From the NCBI RefSeq assembly GCF_000372725.1, contig NW_005200902.1, forward strand, positions 146,662-210,661: a stretch of 64,000 nucleotides of DNA. The letters run 5' to 3'. How positions within the stretch are numbered: the first letter of the stretch is position 1; each line of letters opens with the position of its first letter. Shown piece after piece: positions 27,737 to 39,079 of the stretch. Below the pieces are notes generated by a model. The model saw only the letters and a list, made by a program, of their open reading frames with translations. It ran no database searches and had not been told where the DNA came from. Origin of the DNA: Emiliania huxleyi CCMP1516 (Eukaryota > Haptophyta > Isochrysidales > Noelaerhabdaceae). The translations under genes were made by a program, and so were the position numbers.

Positions 27737-30378
27737 CTAGGCCGCCGCCGCCGCCCGCACCTTTTCCCACACGCTCACGCACGCCTCCAGCGCGCTCCGC
27801 TCTCCGAGCATCACCCTCGCGGCGCAGCGCGCGCGCTCCGCCTCGGCAGTCCCGTCGCCAGGCAGGCCTTGGTCGGGCTTCGCCCGCGGCGCGAGCTCGT
27901 CGGCGGGCGGGAGGGCGGCGAGCGCCTCCTCGCAGACGGACAGCACCTGAGGCGAGGAGGGGTTGCTCCGCGATCTTCTGCCTCGAGGGATCTCGCGTGA
28001 TCTCGGCTATATCGCGGCTGTATCTCGGGCACCTGCTCCGCGACCTTCGCCTCGACAGCCGCGCCGACCGGCCTCTGCAGCGCACTCCACAGCGCGGCCG
28101 GGTCCGCGCGCCACTCGGCGAGCGCCTACGACCTCGCGCACTCTCGGGTGATCTCGCGCAATATCCCGCCGCCCAGCGTCGCCGAGGGTGCGGCCGAGCG
28201 CGCCTCGGCGAACCGGCGCGCCTCGGGTGATCTCGGGTGATCTCGGGTGATCTCGGGTGATCTCGGGTGATCTCGGGTGATCTCGGCTACACCTCGCCTC
28301 GGCGAGCCGCCGCACCCCCTCCTCGAGGCTCGCGTCGCCGGGGGAGAGGTTGGCAAGCCGGAGCAGCGGCGCCATTGCCACGCACTGGTCCGCGGTCGGC
28401 TTGAGGTCGAGCCACTGTCCGTCGGCGGCGCCCTCGGAGGCGCCTAAACAGGAACTTGTCTGCCTGTGGGCGGAGACATCGATTTCTTCTTTAGGGGCGT
28501 GCCCCCTCGGCGGCGCCGAGAGCGGCGAGCAGCGCCCGCTTCTGCGGCAGCAGCTCGTCGGAGGGAGAGACGCCGTCGAAGAAGAGCGGCCGCCCGCCTG
28601 TGCCGCCGAGAGACAGCCGTTACACAGCCGAGGCACTTGCCGAGATGCAGCCAATACACACTCGAGATACAGCCGAGATACAGCCGAGATACAGCCGAGG
28701 CACTTGGCCAGCCTGCTGCGATCCACTCCTCCACCGACGAGCCAGGCACGAAGCCGTACGTGTACAGCATCTCCCAGCTCGACCGCCACCCCGCCTCGCC
28801 TGTTCACGGCTGAAGCTGTGAAGAGACGCCGTTCACGCCCCCTTGCTCGACCGCCACCCCGCCTCGCCTGTTCACGGCTGAAGCTGTGAAGAGATGCCGT
28901 TCACGCCCCCTTGCTCGACCGCCAACCGGCCTCGCCATAGTCGATGAAGACTTGCTCGCCAGCGGCCGCCGCGGCGCCCGCCGTCAGCACCGCCGCCGCC
29001 TCCTTGCCCTCGACCTGCCACGCCTCGCTGACGGCGCCGCCTAGCAGAGAACCGGCCGGGGCGGTGCAGAAGCAGAAGATGGGGCGCGGCCGCCTCTCGC
29101 TGACGGCGCCGCCCTCGCCGCTCACGCCGATCGAGCACGCGTGGGGGGAGCCTGTAGCCGAGAGTCGGCCGAGATCTGGCCGAGGTGTGTGTGAAGCAGG
29201 TCCCGCGCAGCACGTGGGGAGGAGAGCCCGCGGCGTGGTTGGCGAGGTCGAGGAGGGGGATGAGGTGCAGCTCCTAGCGCCGAAGTGAAGCCGAGGTGCG
29301 GCCGAGGTGCAGCCGAGGTGCAGCCGAGGTGCAGCCGAGGTGCAGCAGCGCTCCTCCCCAAACGGAAGCGCGCGCGACAGCACGACCGCATGCGCCCACA
29401 AGTAGCCGGCAGCGTTGAACACGGAGCGAGGGAAGACCTACTCTCGGGCACTCTCGGGTGACAGCCCGGCAGCGGTGAAGTGTGATCGAGGGGCAGCGCT
29501 GAAGTGTGATCGTTGGAAGTGTGATCGAGGCGGAGGGGCGCCTCGGCGTGCGCGGGCAGCACGGCCTCGACCGCAGCCCACTGCTCGAGGAGTTGCTGCC
29601 GCGCCTAGTCCTCGCGGGCGGGATCGGCCACTCTCGGGCCACGGACCACTGCTCGAGGAGGGCGGCTTCTGCGCCTGCGCGACGCACCCCTCCAGGTGGC
29701 TCCCCGACAGCAGCTGCGCCCGCTCCTGCGTGTGCCGTGTTGGGGGCGCGTGTCAGGGACGTGTCGTGGACACGGCTGACCGGCCGCAGCTCAGCCCGCT
29801 CCTCGTCGGCCCATAGCAGAGGCATGCCGACCATCTCGTCGCCCGACGGCAGCAGCTCGATGTACGGCCTACAGGAGACCTCCGGGCAGGTTCCGAGAAG
29901 CCTCCACGCAGGGGAGACGTGCGGGCCGGTCGCATCGCCAACTCGAGCAGTTGGCCTCGCCACGGCTGAGCTGCTCGAGCAGGCCGAGGGCGAGGAGCGC
30001 GGAGTGGTCGTCGCTGGGCACCACTCTTGCGACCGCAGCGCCCACCGGACCGGCTGCCACCGATGCAGGCGTCAGATGCAGCGCCGTCGGGATGGAGAGC
30101 AGCGTGTCTCCCTGCGCCACGCCGTCCGGGCCCGCCACGAGGCAGACGCCCCAGCCCGGCAGCTTTGCAGGCTCGACCGCTTCGCTGGCGATGCCACTCT
30201 CCGACAGCCAGGCACGAAAGGAGGCGAGCTCCGGCGGAGCCGCTGCTGGAGCAGCCGAGGCGACGGTGCCGCGCGCATGCCGTGCGGAAACCGCCGCGAC
30301 GAAGTGGCGTGGTGCATCGAGGCTGTACGCGTCTGCAGCCGTGGAGAGTAGGTAGAGCGGCGCGAGACGGCGCAGCAT
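27737..30378 (-). CDS. SET-domain protein of the Rubisco LSMT type, multi-exon
   Basis: Minus-strand order: leader MLRRLAPLYLLSTAADA (start 30378 preferred over 30435), FRAWLSESGI and PGWGVCLVAG (N-SET), LLSIPTALHLTP, YIELLPSGDEMVGMPLLWAD (about 29870-29810), FNAAGYLWAHAVVLSRALPF (about 29420-29361), LIPLLDLANHAAG (about 29270-29230), EQVFIDYGEAGW (about 28960-28920), then LYTYGFVPGSSVEEW. Last comes the helical substrate-binding region ending ARVMLGERSALEACVSVWEK. DLANH and the DYG Tyr are the SAM/active-site signatures of SET. The full Rubs-subst-bind domain supports an LSMT-like lysine methyltransferase, which is often plastid-targeted. Introns include 28222-28315 (GT-AG, decanucleotide array) and 28800-28935 (GC-AG, two 68-nt units). 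Others lie near 29280-29360 and 28640-28700. Confidence 0.82.
28222..28315 (-). repeat. Intron with CCGAGATCAC decanucleotide array
   Basis: On the plus strand it reads as about seven copies of TGATCTCGGG (coding strand CCCGAGATCA). It is flanked by near copies of the exon sequence CGSTTCGCCGAGGCG. GT-AG, 94 nt, in the SET gene. Confidence 0.85.
28800..28935 (-). repeat. Intron made of two tandem 68-nt units
   Basis: The motif GCTCGACCGCC recurs at 28777, 28845 and 28913, a 68-bp period. On the coding strand the intron begins GCGAGGCCGGTTGGCGGTCG, repeats GCGAGGCGGGGTGGCGGTCG after an internal AACAG, and the exon resumes with the same sequence. Total length is 136 = 2 x 68. The internal AG gives a second possible acceptor. 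Confidence 0.85.
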
Positions 30379-31583
30379 GAGGTCGAATGAGATTAGCGTG
30401 CCGAGGTCTCTTGGAGCGAAGACCCCCGGGAGCACTCAGGAGAGGGGTACCCTGGTTGGGCGGGGCCTCTACGCGCCAGCCCCACCCTCAACCGCTGGTG
30501 AAAATAAAAGAAAGCACCGGAACGAGCGATGTGACTCCCAATCTCCCGAGAGAGAGAGAGAGAGAATTCTTGATACGAAACCACGACGACACACACCAGT
30601 CGACTCGCATCGGTTGCCTCCATGAACGGCGGAGCTATTCTCGCGCCCACACCACACCTGGCTCCAACGTGGACACGCCCATAGCTGGGGACACTACTAG
30701 GTCACGCATGGCATCACAGAAGTTTTATCTCTGGGCCCCGAAAGGCATCTCTAGCAGTGTCGTTACACATGCTCCCTCCCCTCCTGGGCGCATGTGCCTC
30801 ACGTCTCGCCAGAGCATAAGCCCTTGGCGTGTGGCGAGACGAGTTTTTCGCCATCGCAGCGAGCAGCAAGCCGCCCGCCGCAAACAGCCGGAGGCCTCGC
30901 CGCGGCACCGGCTGCGCCGCGGTCCCGCACCCGTCGACGCAGCTCCCCCCGCGGAAGACCGCGCGTAGCGACGCCTTCACGATCGAGATGAGCGCGCTCG
31001 AGGCTCGCCCACCTACTGCCCCTGAGAGTTGGTTATGAGTGGGATCAGCTCCCCCCCTTGGGATCGAAGCCGCCACAACCTCACACCCAACACCACAGGT
31101 GGGATCAGAGAGAGACTCCACACCGGACACCGCCCGGGCACAGACTCCCTACCCATCGGATCGCACAGGGCCCCCTCGGAGCAGCCCACACACAATCACG
31201 CATCGGCAGATTGAGTGCCTGAGTCAGGCAGACAGCAGACAAGGATGAGAGAGGAGAGAGAGAGAGAGAGGAGAGAGGAGAGGGTGAGGGTGTGTGCACA
31301 CGTGTGGAGAGGAGAGGGAGTGTGTCTGTGGTGGGCTGTAGTCGTACTACGTGGTTAGAACCACGCGCCCCTCTCTCTCTCTCTCTCTCTCTCCCAATCT
31401 CCCGTGTGCTTCTTTTCTTTCTTTTTAGCATTTTAGGGGTAGTGAAGACTGAAGAGCGCGCAGCTCCTTCTTTGCATTTTCTCTTAATCTGGGAAGGTGT
31501 GAGAGGGCGCCGCCGAACACAAGCCTCGCGACAAGCCTCGCGCTGCCCCCAAAAGAGAACAGCCAACCGTCACGGCGCTCGCA
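30379..31583. other. Intergenic with microsatellites; weak minus-strand ORF
   Basis: Contains GA-rich runs (30550-30565, 31245-31290) and CT runs (31371-31395). A minus-strand ORF (30714-31130) has a hydrophobic segment (LRLFAAGGLLLAAMA) but no family match. It is not called as a gene. Confidence 0.4.
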
Positions 31584-32690
31584 CTACGCCGTCGCCGCCT
31601 CTCTCAGCAGCGCGGGCGCACCGTGCGCGCGCGTGTACGTCAGCCCGAGCACGGCAGCTACCAGGGCCGACACCTTGACCGCGAGGTCGTCGGAGCCGCC
31701 CAGCAGGACGCCGAACGCGAAGAAGGCGGCAAAGGCGGCGACGAGGGCGACGTGGATTGGGAGAGACGTGGAGGGCGGCACGGTCGGGTCGAGGAACGGG
31801 TAGTAGACGACCCCTCCCGTCCGCAGCATCCACGCCCACGCAAAGCCGACGTAGTGGAGCCCCCAGAGCACGCCGACCGGGACGTGCACCATCCGAAGCG
31901 GCACCCTCCCAAGCACCATCTCGACGGCGCACATCGCGAGGTTGGCGTTGTGCAGCACCTGCAGCCTCCACGAGAAGAGGAGGCGCAGCTGCGGCACGTT
32001 CTTTGCGCGCGCCGCGCCCGGGATGAGCACGTACCTAATCATCTGATGAAGGGTGAATCATCAGTCGTTAAGGACCCTGCGGGTCAGGAGTACACACACA
32101 CGTCGTCACGCTCGACGTCATCAGCGCCGACGCCCAGGCAGTCTCGAAGGAGAGCCAGAGGCCAACCTGCACGAGCTGCGGCAGCGCGGCGCCGCAGGCG
32201 AACGCGGCCGAGGCGACGGTCGCGCCGGTAAAGTAGAGGGAGAGCAGCGTCCACGACTGGACCGTGAAGGTGGTCAGCCGCTTGAGCCCCGTGAGGTGCA
32301 CCTGCACCACCGGCAGCTGAGATCCGGCCGGCCGCTGCAGCTGATACCGCACGCCCTCCTTGTCTGCGATGCTCGACCGGAGGGTGCAGAGCCCGAGCGC
32401 AGCAAAGCAGCCTCGCACGACAGCGAGCGCGGTGGGTGAGACCAACTCCGACCCTCCGACCATCGCGAGCGTCGCCTCCTCCAGCCGAAGGTCCGACGTG
32501 CGGAGGAGGTGGAGCGTGCCGGCGACAAAGGCGATGTAGAACGCGACGAGTGGCGAGGACGGGAGCGCCGTCTGTGGCATTGCCTGTGCGGGGGCCGGGT
32601 CGCCGTCCAAAATCGGACTGAATGGCTCGCCGTGCTCACAGCTGCCCAGGCAAGAAACCCGACGCGAGGGACGGCATAATATGTCATCAT
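31584..32690 (-). CDS. Polytopic membrane protein, possibly AIG1/FAR-17a-like, three exons
   Basis: The start is likely ATG 32690 or 32687 (MMTYYAVPRVGFLAWAA). Two introns restore one frame: 32572-32639 (68 nt, canonical GTGAGC donor) and 32035-32101 (67 nt, GT-AG, with donor GTGTGTGTACTCCTG resembling acceptor-side GTACGTGCTCATCCC). The roughly 325-residue product has about six hydrophobic segments, with LKRLTTFTVQSWTLLSLYFT, a conserved-looking HNANLAMCAVEMVLG, LWGLHYVGFAWAW and YYPFLDPTVP. The HxxN...E motif and YPFLD are reminiscent of the AIG1/FAR-17a (FAHFA hydrolase) family. This is a tentative match. An ER or other internal membrane is expected. Confidence 0.6.
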
Positions 32691-32967
32691 CTGTCTAGCG
32701 TCCACCCATACCGCGTTGGTGTCCAGTCCGAGCCTGGCTGTTCTTCACCTTTCTACCTACCTACCTACCTGGCATAAGCGACGAGAATGCCATGCTCGTG
32801 ATATGCATATGACCGAAGGCTACGGCCCTCCGAACGGACAGCGAGTACGCGATGGCGTGTGCGACGGGGAGAATTCCCGCCCGGGGGAGAACGCACAACT
32901 AGCGAGCTATCTTCGAGCGGCGTGGCGGCATTTAGCGTCGAAGACCTTGCCGAGGCGATGGGCCGGG

Positions 32968-33706
32968 TCACGTTGGACCCCGACCCCGCCCCCACCCCTC
33001 GGGGTTGACGACGATGGAATCCTCACCTCCGCAGGCTCCGCCCACCTTGCGGCATCCCAGAGTGCAGCCCTTGGTCAGCTTGCACCAACCTGAAGTTGGC
33101 CACCACGACATGTAGCCACACTGTGGGTCGGCCGCGCAGTCCGCGAGGCACTTGGCGTCGCCCTCGGAACGGCCCAGAAAGCCAGAGAAGATCACAGCTG
33201 TGTTGGAATCTGCACAGAAATACGCCGACGACGTCCGAGGAACGGGCTCGGTGCAAGGCCAGCTCGGTGAGGGCGGCGGTGACGGCCTTGGCGAGGGAGG
33301 GGGCGGCGAAGGCGGTGACGGTGGTGGCGAGGGCGAAGGAGATGGGGGCGACGGCCTTGGCGAGGGAGGGGGCGGCGAAGGCGGTGACGGTGGTGGCGAG
33401 GGCGGAGGAGATGGGGGCGACGGGAAGCACTCCAGGCAGGCACCACAGCCCGTCCAAGAGCAGAAATTGCTTCCGATGTAGATGTCCTTCTTGGCGCAGT
33501 GGTTCTCACACTTCAAGGGTGGCGGCGGCGGCGGCGGCGAGGGTGGGGGCGACGGTGAGGGTGGGGGAGGGGATGGAGGTGGTGGCGAGGGCGGAGGAGA
33601 TGGGGGCGACGGGAAGCACTCCAGGCAGGCACCACAGCCCGTCCAAGAGCAGAAATTGCTTCCGATGTAGATGTCCTTCTTGGCGCAGTGGTTCTCACAC
33701 TTCAAG

Positions 33707-33757
<51 letters not shown>

Positions 33758-34803
33758 GGTGGGGGCGACGGTGAGGGTGGTGGAGGGGACGGAGGTGGTG
33801 GCGACGGCGGCGGAGGGGACGGCGGCGGCGGCGACGGCGGCGGAGGGGCTGGTTGCGGGGGGAGGGGCGAGGGCGACGGTGGTGGCGGTGGCGAGGGTGG
33901 CGGAGGGGATGGTGGCGGCGGCGTGGGTGGAGGTGGCGCTGGCGGTGGCATGAGGGGCAAGGGAGGATGAGGTGGCGTAAGTGAAAGCGAGGGCGGTGGG
34001 GTGGGTGGAGGTGGGCTTGGCGGGCGGGGGCTGGGAGGAGGTGGGCCGGGCCGGGGCGGTGGCAGCGGAGGGGATGAGGGCGGTGGCGGCGGCGTGGACG
34101 GAGGCGGCCACGTGGGTGGAGGTGGGCTTGGCGGGGGGGGGCTGGGCGGAGGTGGGCTGGGCCGGGGCGGTGGCAGCGGAGGGGTTGAGAGCGGTGGCGG
34201 CGACAAGGATAGCCGTGGCGACGGGAAGCACTCCAGGCAGGCACCACAGCCGTTCCAAGAGCAGAAATTGCTTCCGATGTAGATGTCCTTCTTGGCGCAG
34301 TGGTTCTCGCACTGGCGTGGCGGCGGCCTTGGGCTTGGCGGATTTGGCGGTGGCGGCGAGGGAGAAACCAAGCACTCTTTGCAGCCCGCACAGCCGTTCC
34401 AGCTGCATTTGTCACCGTCTCCCGTACGCCATGGGGTGGTCTTTCTGTCGCAGTAATTCTTGCAGGGCCCGGCTCCAGGTGCGGGGGCTGGCGATGGCGA
34501 GTGCGTGACGGTGCACTCTGCGCAGCCTCCGCAGCCTTCCCAGTTGCATTTCGTCGACCAAATCTTTGAGTTTAAGGCACAGTGGTCTTTGCATGTGCTA
34601 GATAGCGACGGTGCTGGCGAGGGTGGTGGCGAGGGAACGGGTGCGGAGCATTCCGTGCAGTCACCGCAGCCCTCCCAGTTGCACTTCTTACTCCAGGCGG
34701 TCTTGGGCTTGGCGCAGAACCCGTTGCACGCGCCGTGCACAAGAGCGGGCTGCATCACCAGCCATCCCACCGTGATACTACGAGCCGAGGCGAGGGAGCC
34801 CAT
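32968..34803 (-). CDS. Secreted Cys-rich / Ser-Pro-rich repeat protein
   Basis: 611 codons in one frame, with signal peptide (SITVGWLVMQPALVHGAC). Six Cys modules follow the pattern CxxxC...KCxWxGCxxCxEC (for example CKDHCALNSKIWSTKCNWEG). Three carry the near-identical phrase CENHCAKKDIYIGSNFCSW. They are separated by long SPPPPSPPPP linkers resembling hydroxyproline-rich cell-wall proteins. The C-terminal part (CLADCAADPQCGYMSWW then CKLTKGC) resembles a PAN/apple-type module. A structural or adhesive extracellular-matrix or scale protein is inferred. Repeat modules are almost identical at the DNA level (33430-33500, 33600-33690, 34215-34315), showing recent internal duplication. Confidence 0.85.
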
Positions 34804-36287
34804 CGTGTGTCGAGCAGTGAGGACGACCGATCTGCAGCCAGACTTGGGGCCAGGATTCGGGGCTCAATGGCATTGTAACAATCGGGTCATAATGAACGCC
34901 CATCGGGAAATCTCGGGGGAAGACGTTTTCCCCGCCCCCAGCGTGCGGCCACACATCTCAGAGAAATTCCTGTGCTCGTGGATCAGATGCCTTCACGCGT
35001 GAATGCATATCGAGATCGTCGCTCTCCCGCCATTCCTACCTACCTACCTACCTACTGGGCTGTTACCGTGTTCACTCTCTTGAGCACTTGAGCACTGGAT
35101 AGGGTCGATTCCGCATGGTACGGGACCCCTCGATCGTCTCGCCCTCCCTCACTGGTGTGTTCATGGGGGGGGGTCATAACAAACACGGTGCAGGATCGAG
35201 GTGCACGCTGCCGAGGCAGTGTCGTCCCCCCTCTCCCCGACGGCGATGGCGGTGTGACCGATCGAGCTACAAGAGGAGCTTGTTCAGCAGGATCTGGGAT
35301 AGTCTGGCGCACTACCTCACTGGGCCGGAGACCGCCGCGACAGCATCCCATCACCCCTCCGGGTTTGTGTGGGGTCGAACCACTCCGGGATGGGCAAGCC
35401 CATTGTCTTATTTCAGTTTCACTCTCTCACTATTCCTCGGTAGCATCACTCTCTCGCCATTCCTGCCCCAGTCCTGCCTCCGGTCGCGCTGCTCTGTGTG
35501 CGTTGCTCTCTTGGACTTGGTGTGTTGTGTTCATGGTAAGGCGCCTGAATCCTCGAGGATGAGGCAGCGGATCAGCAGGAGGCCCTTGTCCGCACCCTCC
35601 CGTGGGTCGACTTTTCATGCCATCACCGTGGCGTAGGGTTCCTGTGTTCGGTCAGGTTCGGCCGACCGTGCTATGCGCCGCACACCTCAGAGAGGAGCTC
35701 ACTTGAAGTCCATGCAAAGAGGGAACGACCAGCTCATCAGAGGCTGGCTCGACTCCTGATGCATAGCGCACTCCGCAGTCGGGTCGGGAGCTGCGTGAGG
35801 AGCTTCCCGGGGCGTGACGTCGACTCGCAGTCGTCTACGTGTGAACGGCGGCTTCACCCGACGAAGGATTCACATGCACATGCGCATGTGCATTACGTAC
35901 GACCTGTTCGGCGGCGCTTGCCGCACCGCTGGTGGCAACAAGGGCTCGTACGATGAGCGGTGGGAACTCACGCCCAAACCAGTGCCGCCAAAGGTGCCGA
36001 GCGCGCGGCCGACTGCGTCGCCTTTGAGCTGATGATGGTGGGCTCGTTTGAGCTGTGCAAGCTGCACAAGGACCCGATAACGAAAGTGATGCCAGTCGCG
36101 GGCGCCTCCTGCTCCGTCAAGGCGCGTTCCACCACGCCCCTGGTGCCGTTCGCACGCCTCCTGGTGCCGAAAAGGCCCCTGGTGCCCCTGGCTCCGGACC
36201 GCCTCGCAGGTGGCACACCCGTCGAACCCAAAGACCCTGCGCTCGAAGAGCGGCGGGCGGCATCCCAGGGACGACGGCAAGCCAGTG
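34804..36287. other. Intergenic; holds R1 copy B, otherwise nothing coding
   Basis: Short (CTAC)n tracts occur at about 35036-35056, and similar ones on the other side of the Cys/Pro gene at about 32754-32772. Open frames in 35100-36250 are short and compositionally random. Confidence 0.5.
35085..35404 (-). repeat. Dispersed repeat family R1, copy B (about 320 bp)
   Basis: Reverse-complement match to 38778-39079 along most of its length. On the minus strand it reads CAATGGGCTTGCCCATCCCG, then a GGTTCGACCCC segment resembling a Pol III B box, then CTGAACAAGCTCCTCTTGTA, and ends at the block shared with 4492-4594. Confidence 0.85.
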
Positions 36288-37237
36288 ATGAACTTCGCTT
36301 CATCCTACCACGTCGTGACGGGCGCCGGCCGTGGCATCGGCCGTGCGATCGCAGTCGGCCTCGCTCAGCGCGGAGCTGCCGGAGTCGCTCTCATCGACGT
36401 GGTCCCGCCATTGCGTGCGGCTGCTGCGGCCGAGGCGGCTGCTGAGTCGCAGTCCTTTCGAGCTCTGCCCATTGCCGCTGACGTCTCGACCCGCGACGGC
36501 GTGCATGCCGCCATTGCCACTGCACGGGCCGCCTTTGGCCGCATCGACGGCATGGTTTGCAACGCAGGGGTGGCATCGGGGCTCGAGGCGGGCACGGCCT
36601 TCTCCGCCGTCGGCGAGTCGGCCGAGTCGTGGGAACGATCGATGAGCATCAACTGCCTGGCTCACGTGTGGGCTGCAGAGTCGGTTGTGCCCGAGTTTGA
36701 GTCGCGAGAGGAGGGCGGGTCGTTCGTCACGGTCGCCTCGGCGGCGGGACTGCTCACCCAGGTCGGCGCGCCCAGCTACTCCGTCTCGAAGGCTGCGGCG
36801 GTCGCCTTCGCCGCCTCGTTGGCGGTGCAGCGCCCTAGCTGCGGAATACGGGTCCTCGTCCTTCCCACAGCACCTCTTGCCTCACCTCTTGCCTGTCTCC
36901 TCAGGTGCACCACGGAGACCGAGGCGTGCGGGTCCACTGCGTCTGCCCGCAGGCCGTCGCAACCTCGCTGGTCGGCCTGCCGTCGGAGGACCCTCGGGCG
37001 GCGCCGCCGCCAGGCGCGCTGGCAGGAGGCGCCGACGAGGGCGTGCTCTCTCCCGCGGCGGTGGCGGAGGCGACGCTGGACGCGATGGCGAGCGGCGGCG
37101 AGCTGCTCGTCCTCCCTCACCCGGAGGTCGCGGGCTACGCGCAGATGCGGGCGTCGGCACCCACCAAGTGGGTGCGCGGGATGCGCAAGCTGCGAGACGC
37201 AATCGCGGCCGGCAAGACGCCGCTGGTGCAGGCGTGA
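36288..37237 (+). CDS. Short-chain dehydrogenase/reductase, two exons
   Basis: Start ATG 36288 gives MNFASSYHVVTGAGRGIGRA, with the cofactor motif TGxxxGxG at 11-18. The frame is open upstream but only with random sequence. Asp after strand 2 (LIDVV) points to NAD(H). CNAG is at 91-94, and the active site YSVSK puts Tyr at 164 and Lys at 168. A GT-AG intron 36825-36904 (80 nt, pyrimidine-rich 3' end) joins to VRVHCVCPQAVATSLVG, the usual PG/T region, here PQAV. The stop is at 37237. Length (about 290) fits classical SDRs. Substrate unknown. Confidence 0.87.
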
Positions 37238-37537
37238 GGAATAAATAAAACGGTCGAAGTCTGAGACGAGATGGGATTCATAGGGACAACATGTACAACT
37301 ATTAGAAATCACAGCACTTTGCTGCGGAACTGTGGAACTGGGAAGCAGAGGACCCAAAAAGGCCCTGGCCGACGGCCGGGCGTGAACCTCTCTCGCACTG
37401 CCTTGGCCCGTGATGCCGTGAACCGGCGCCCTGGAGGGCCTTTGACGCAGGCAGGTCGCGTAAGAGGCGACTGCCACTTTCCCGGGCTGGGCCCTGGCGC
37501 CTGGGTGGCGCCCGACTCTCTGCCATGAGCTCCGGGA

Positions 37538-38452
37538 GGCTCTGGGGGGAGGCGGGGGCCCCCGGAGGCACCGTGCGCCGCGCCGCAGTGCGGAAACGGG
37601 GCCCCGGCTCTATTAGTCTCTATTAGCACCGACTTCCCGATTAAGCTAGGTTAATCAGAGGGCAGATTTGGAGAGATCTCGAGGAGTACACACAGATAGA
37701 CCCTCTAACCATCAGAAAACTCCGACCTGATCGGTCGTACTGACCGCCGACAGATCACTCCAGACAGCAGACAGGCCGACGTCTGCACGCGGCCGGCCGG
37801 GCGAGAGGCTTGACATGATCCGACCCTGCGACCCTGACGCTGCTGCTCTAGCTATCAGATAACTGCTGACTGCTGCCATAATGTGTGACCGGTGCTGGCC
37901 CACTTGGCGGCCTTCCCGGTCAGTGGTGAGGCGCAGTTCAGAGCTGTCGATGGCGCGATGCCGCACTGGTCCCACATTGGTGACACGAGACCACCACGTT
38001 TGCCGGTCCAAGGGAGAGGCACTGGCGCTGTCCTGAGAAAGTGCATGGTCCCTCTTGACTGCCCATGCGCGCGAGGCTGTGTAGGCATAGCCTCGAGAGT
38101 GCCAGCAGCCAGTCGCCGAGGCAGTTTGTGACGCGCATTGCGTCAGAAGCGTGCACGCGCTGGAAGGACACCTTCCTACTGGCCGTACGATCAGGTCGTC
38201 ACTGAATGGTGGATACGAAGGCCGCGAGCTATGCAGGTGGTCAATTGTGCAGCAGGGCACGGTCAGCAGCGCCGACAGGCTGTCGCAAGGCGTGATAGCA
38301 TGGCCGCAAGTACGGCGAATTCCTTTGAAAACAAGTAAAAAATGCGCAAAAAAGAAAAAAGTCTCGAAAAAATCGGCGCCTGCGGCGGGCCGTGGGACCC
38401 CGTCTCCCACCCGCATGGATACCCTCTAGGGCCCCCGCCTCCCCCCAGAGCC
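37538..38452. repeat. About 0.9-kb segment bounded by 24-bp perfect inverted repeats
   Basis: GGCTCTGGGGGGAGGCGGGG at 37538 is the exact reverse complement of 38433-38452; the full arm is 24 bp (37538-37561 with 38429-38452). The interior has no transposase-like frame. It may be a non-autonomous element or a stem-forming transcript. Confidence 0.6.
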
Positions 38453-38777
38453 GGGAGGTTGAGTGGCAACCTCGGTGAGTTTACTTAGTTCGTTCTAAGG
38501 AGTGAGTGACGTCGGTCGGGGAACCCCCGTTCGGCTATCAGAGAGTACTCGCTCCCCACACTACTCACAGACACTCTCGGCTGTCACAGGAGACACACAG
38601 TGACTGAGAATTTTCACACGTGACGTTCACACCTGGGGGACTACGGTGTACTGTATGCCTACAACAAGGGTGTACGTACTTTTAGCTTACTGGGAGAAAA
38701 GAGAGAGGGTGTTGTATGCAACTTGCGCAGCTTTCAAAGTTTTATTGAGCGCAAGGCGAGAAGTGACTCAACTCAAA

Positions 38778-39079
38778 TCAATGGGCTCGCCCATACCGGA
38801 GTGGTTCGACTCCACGCAAACCCGGAGTGGTGAAGGGCTGGCCGTGCGGTGGTAGTCTCAGACCCAGTGAGGTAGTGCATCCGACGGCCCGGATCCTGCT
38901 GAACAAGCTCCTCTTGTAGCTCGATCGGTCACACCGCCATCGCCGTCGGGGAGAGGGGGGACGACACTGCTTTGGCAGCGTGCACCTCGATCCTGTACCG
39001 TGTTTTGTTATGACCCCCCCCAATGAACACACCAGTGAGGGAGGGCGAGACGATCGAGGGGTCCCGTACCATGCGGAAC
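38778..39079 (+). repeat. Dispersed repeat family R1, copy C
   Basis: Full-length relative of copy B. It starts AATGGGCTCGCCCAT (small hairpin), then has GGAGTGGTTCGACTCCAC, containing an exact GGTTCGANTCC B-box consensus near 38801-38815. The central block is AGCTCGATCGGTCACACCGC and it ends at TACCATGCGGAA. A tRNA-derived SINE is possible but no A box was recognised. Confidence 0.8.

Noticed and set aside
27649..28230. 193-codon plus-strand ORF opposite the SET gene C-terminus.
   Set aside because: Arg/Ala/Pro-rich antisense reading with no domain; the minus frame matches the LSMT substrate-binding region.
33096..34415. Long plus- and minus-strand alternative ORFs (poly-Ala, poly-Gly, poly-His) in the Cys/Pro gene.
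   Set aside because: Produced by the CCGCCA-type repeat linkers; the real frame is fixed by the Cys modules and signal peptide.
35160..35640. Overlapping plus-strand ORFs of 135-173 codons.
   Set aside because: They run through repeat R1, and the translations are not conserved between R1 copies.
38790..38830. tRNA-like T-arm (GGTTCGACTCC).
   Set aside because: No acceptor, D-arm or anticodon arm can be folded around it, and it is part of a repeat family, so it was not called a tRNA.
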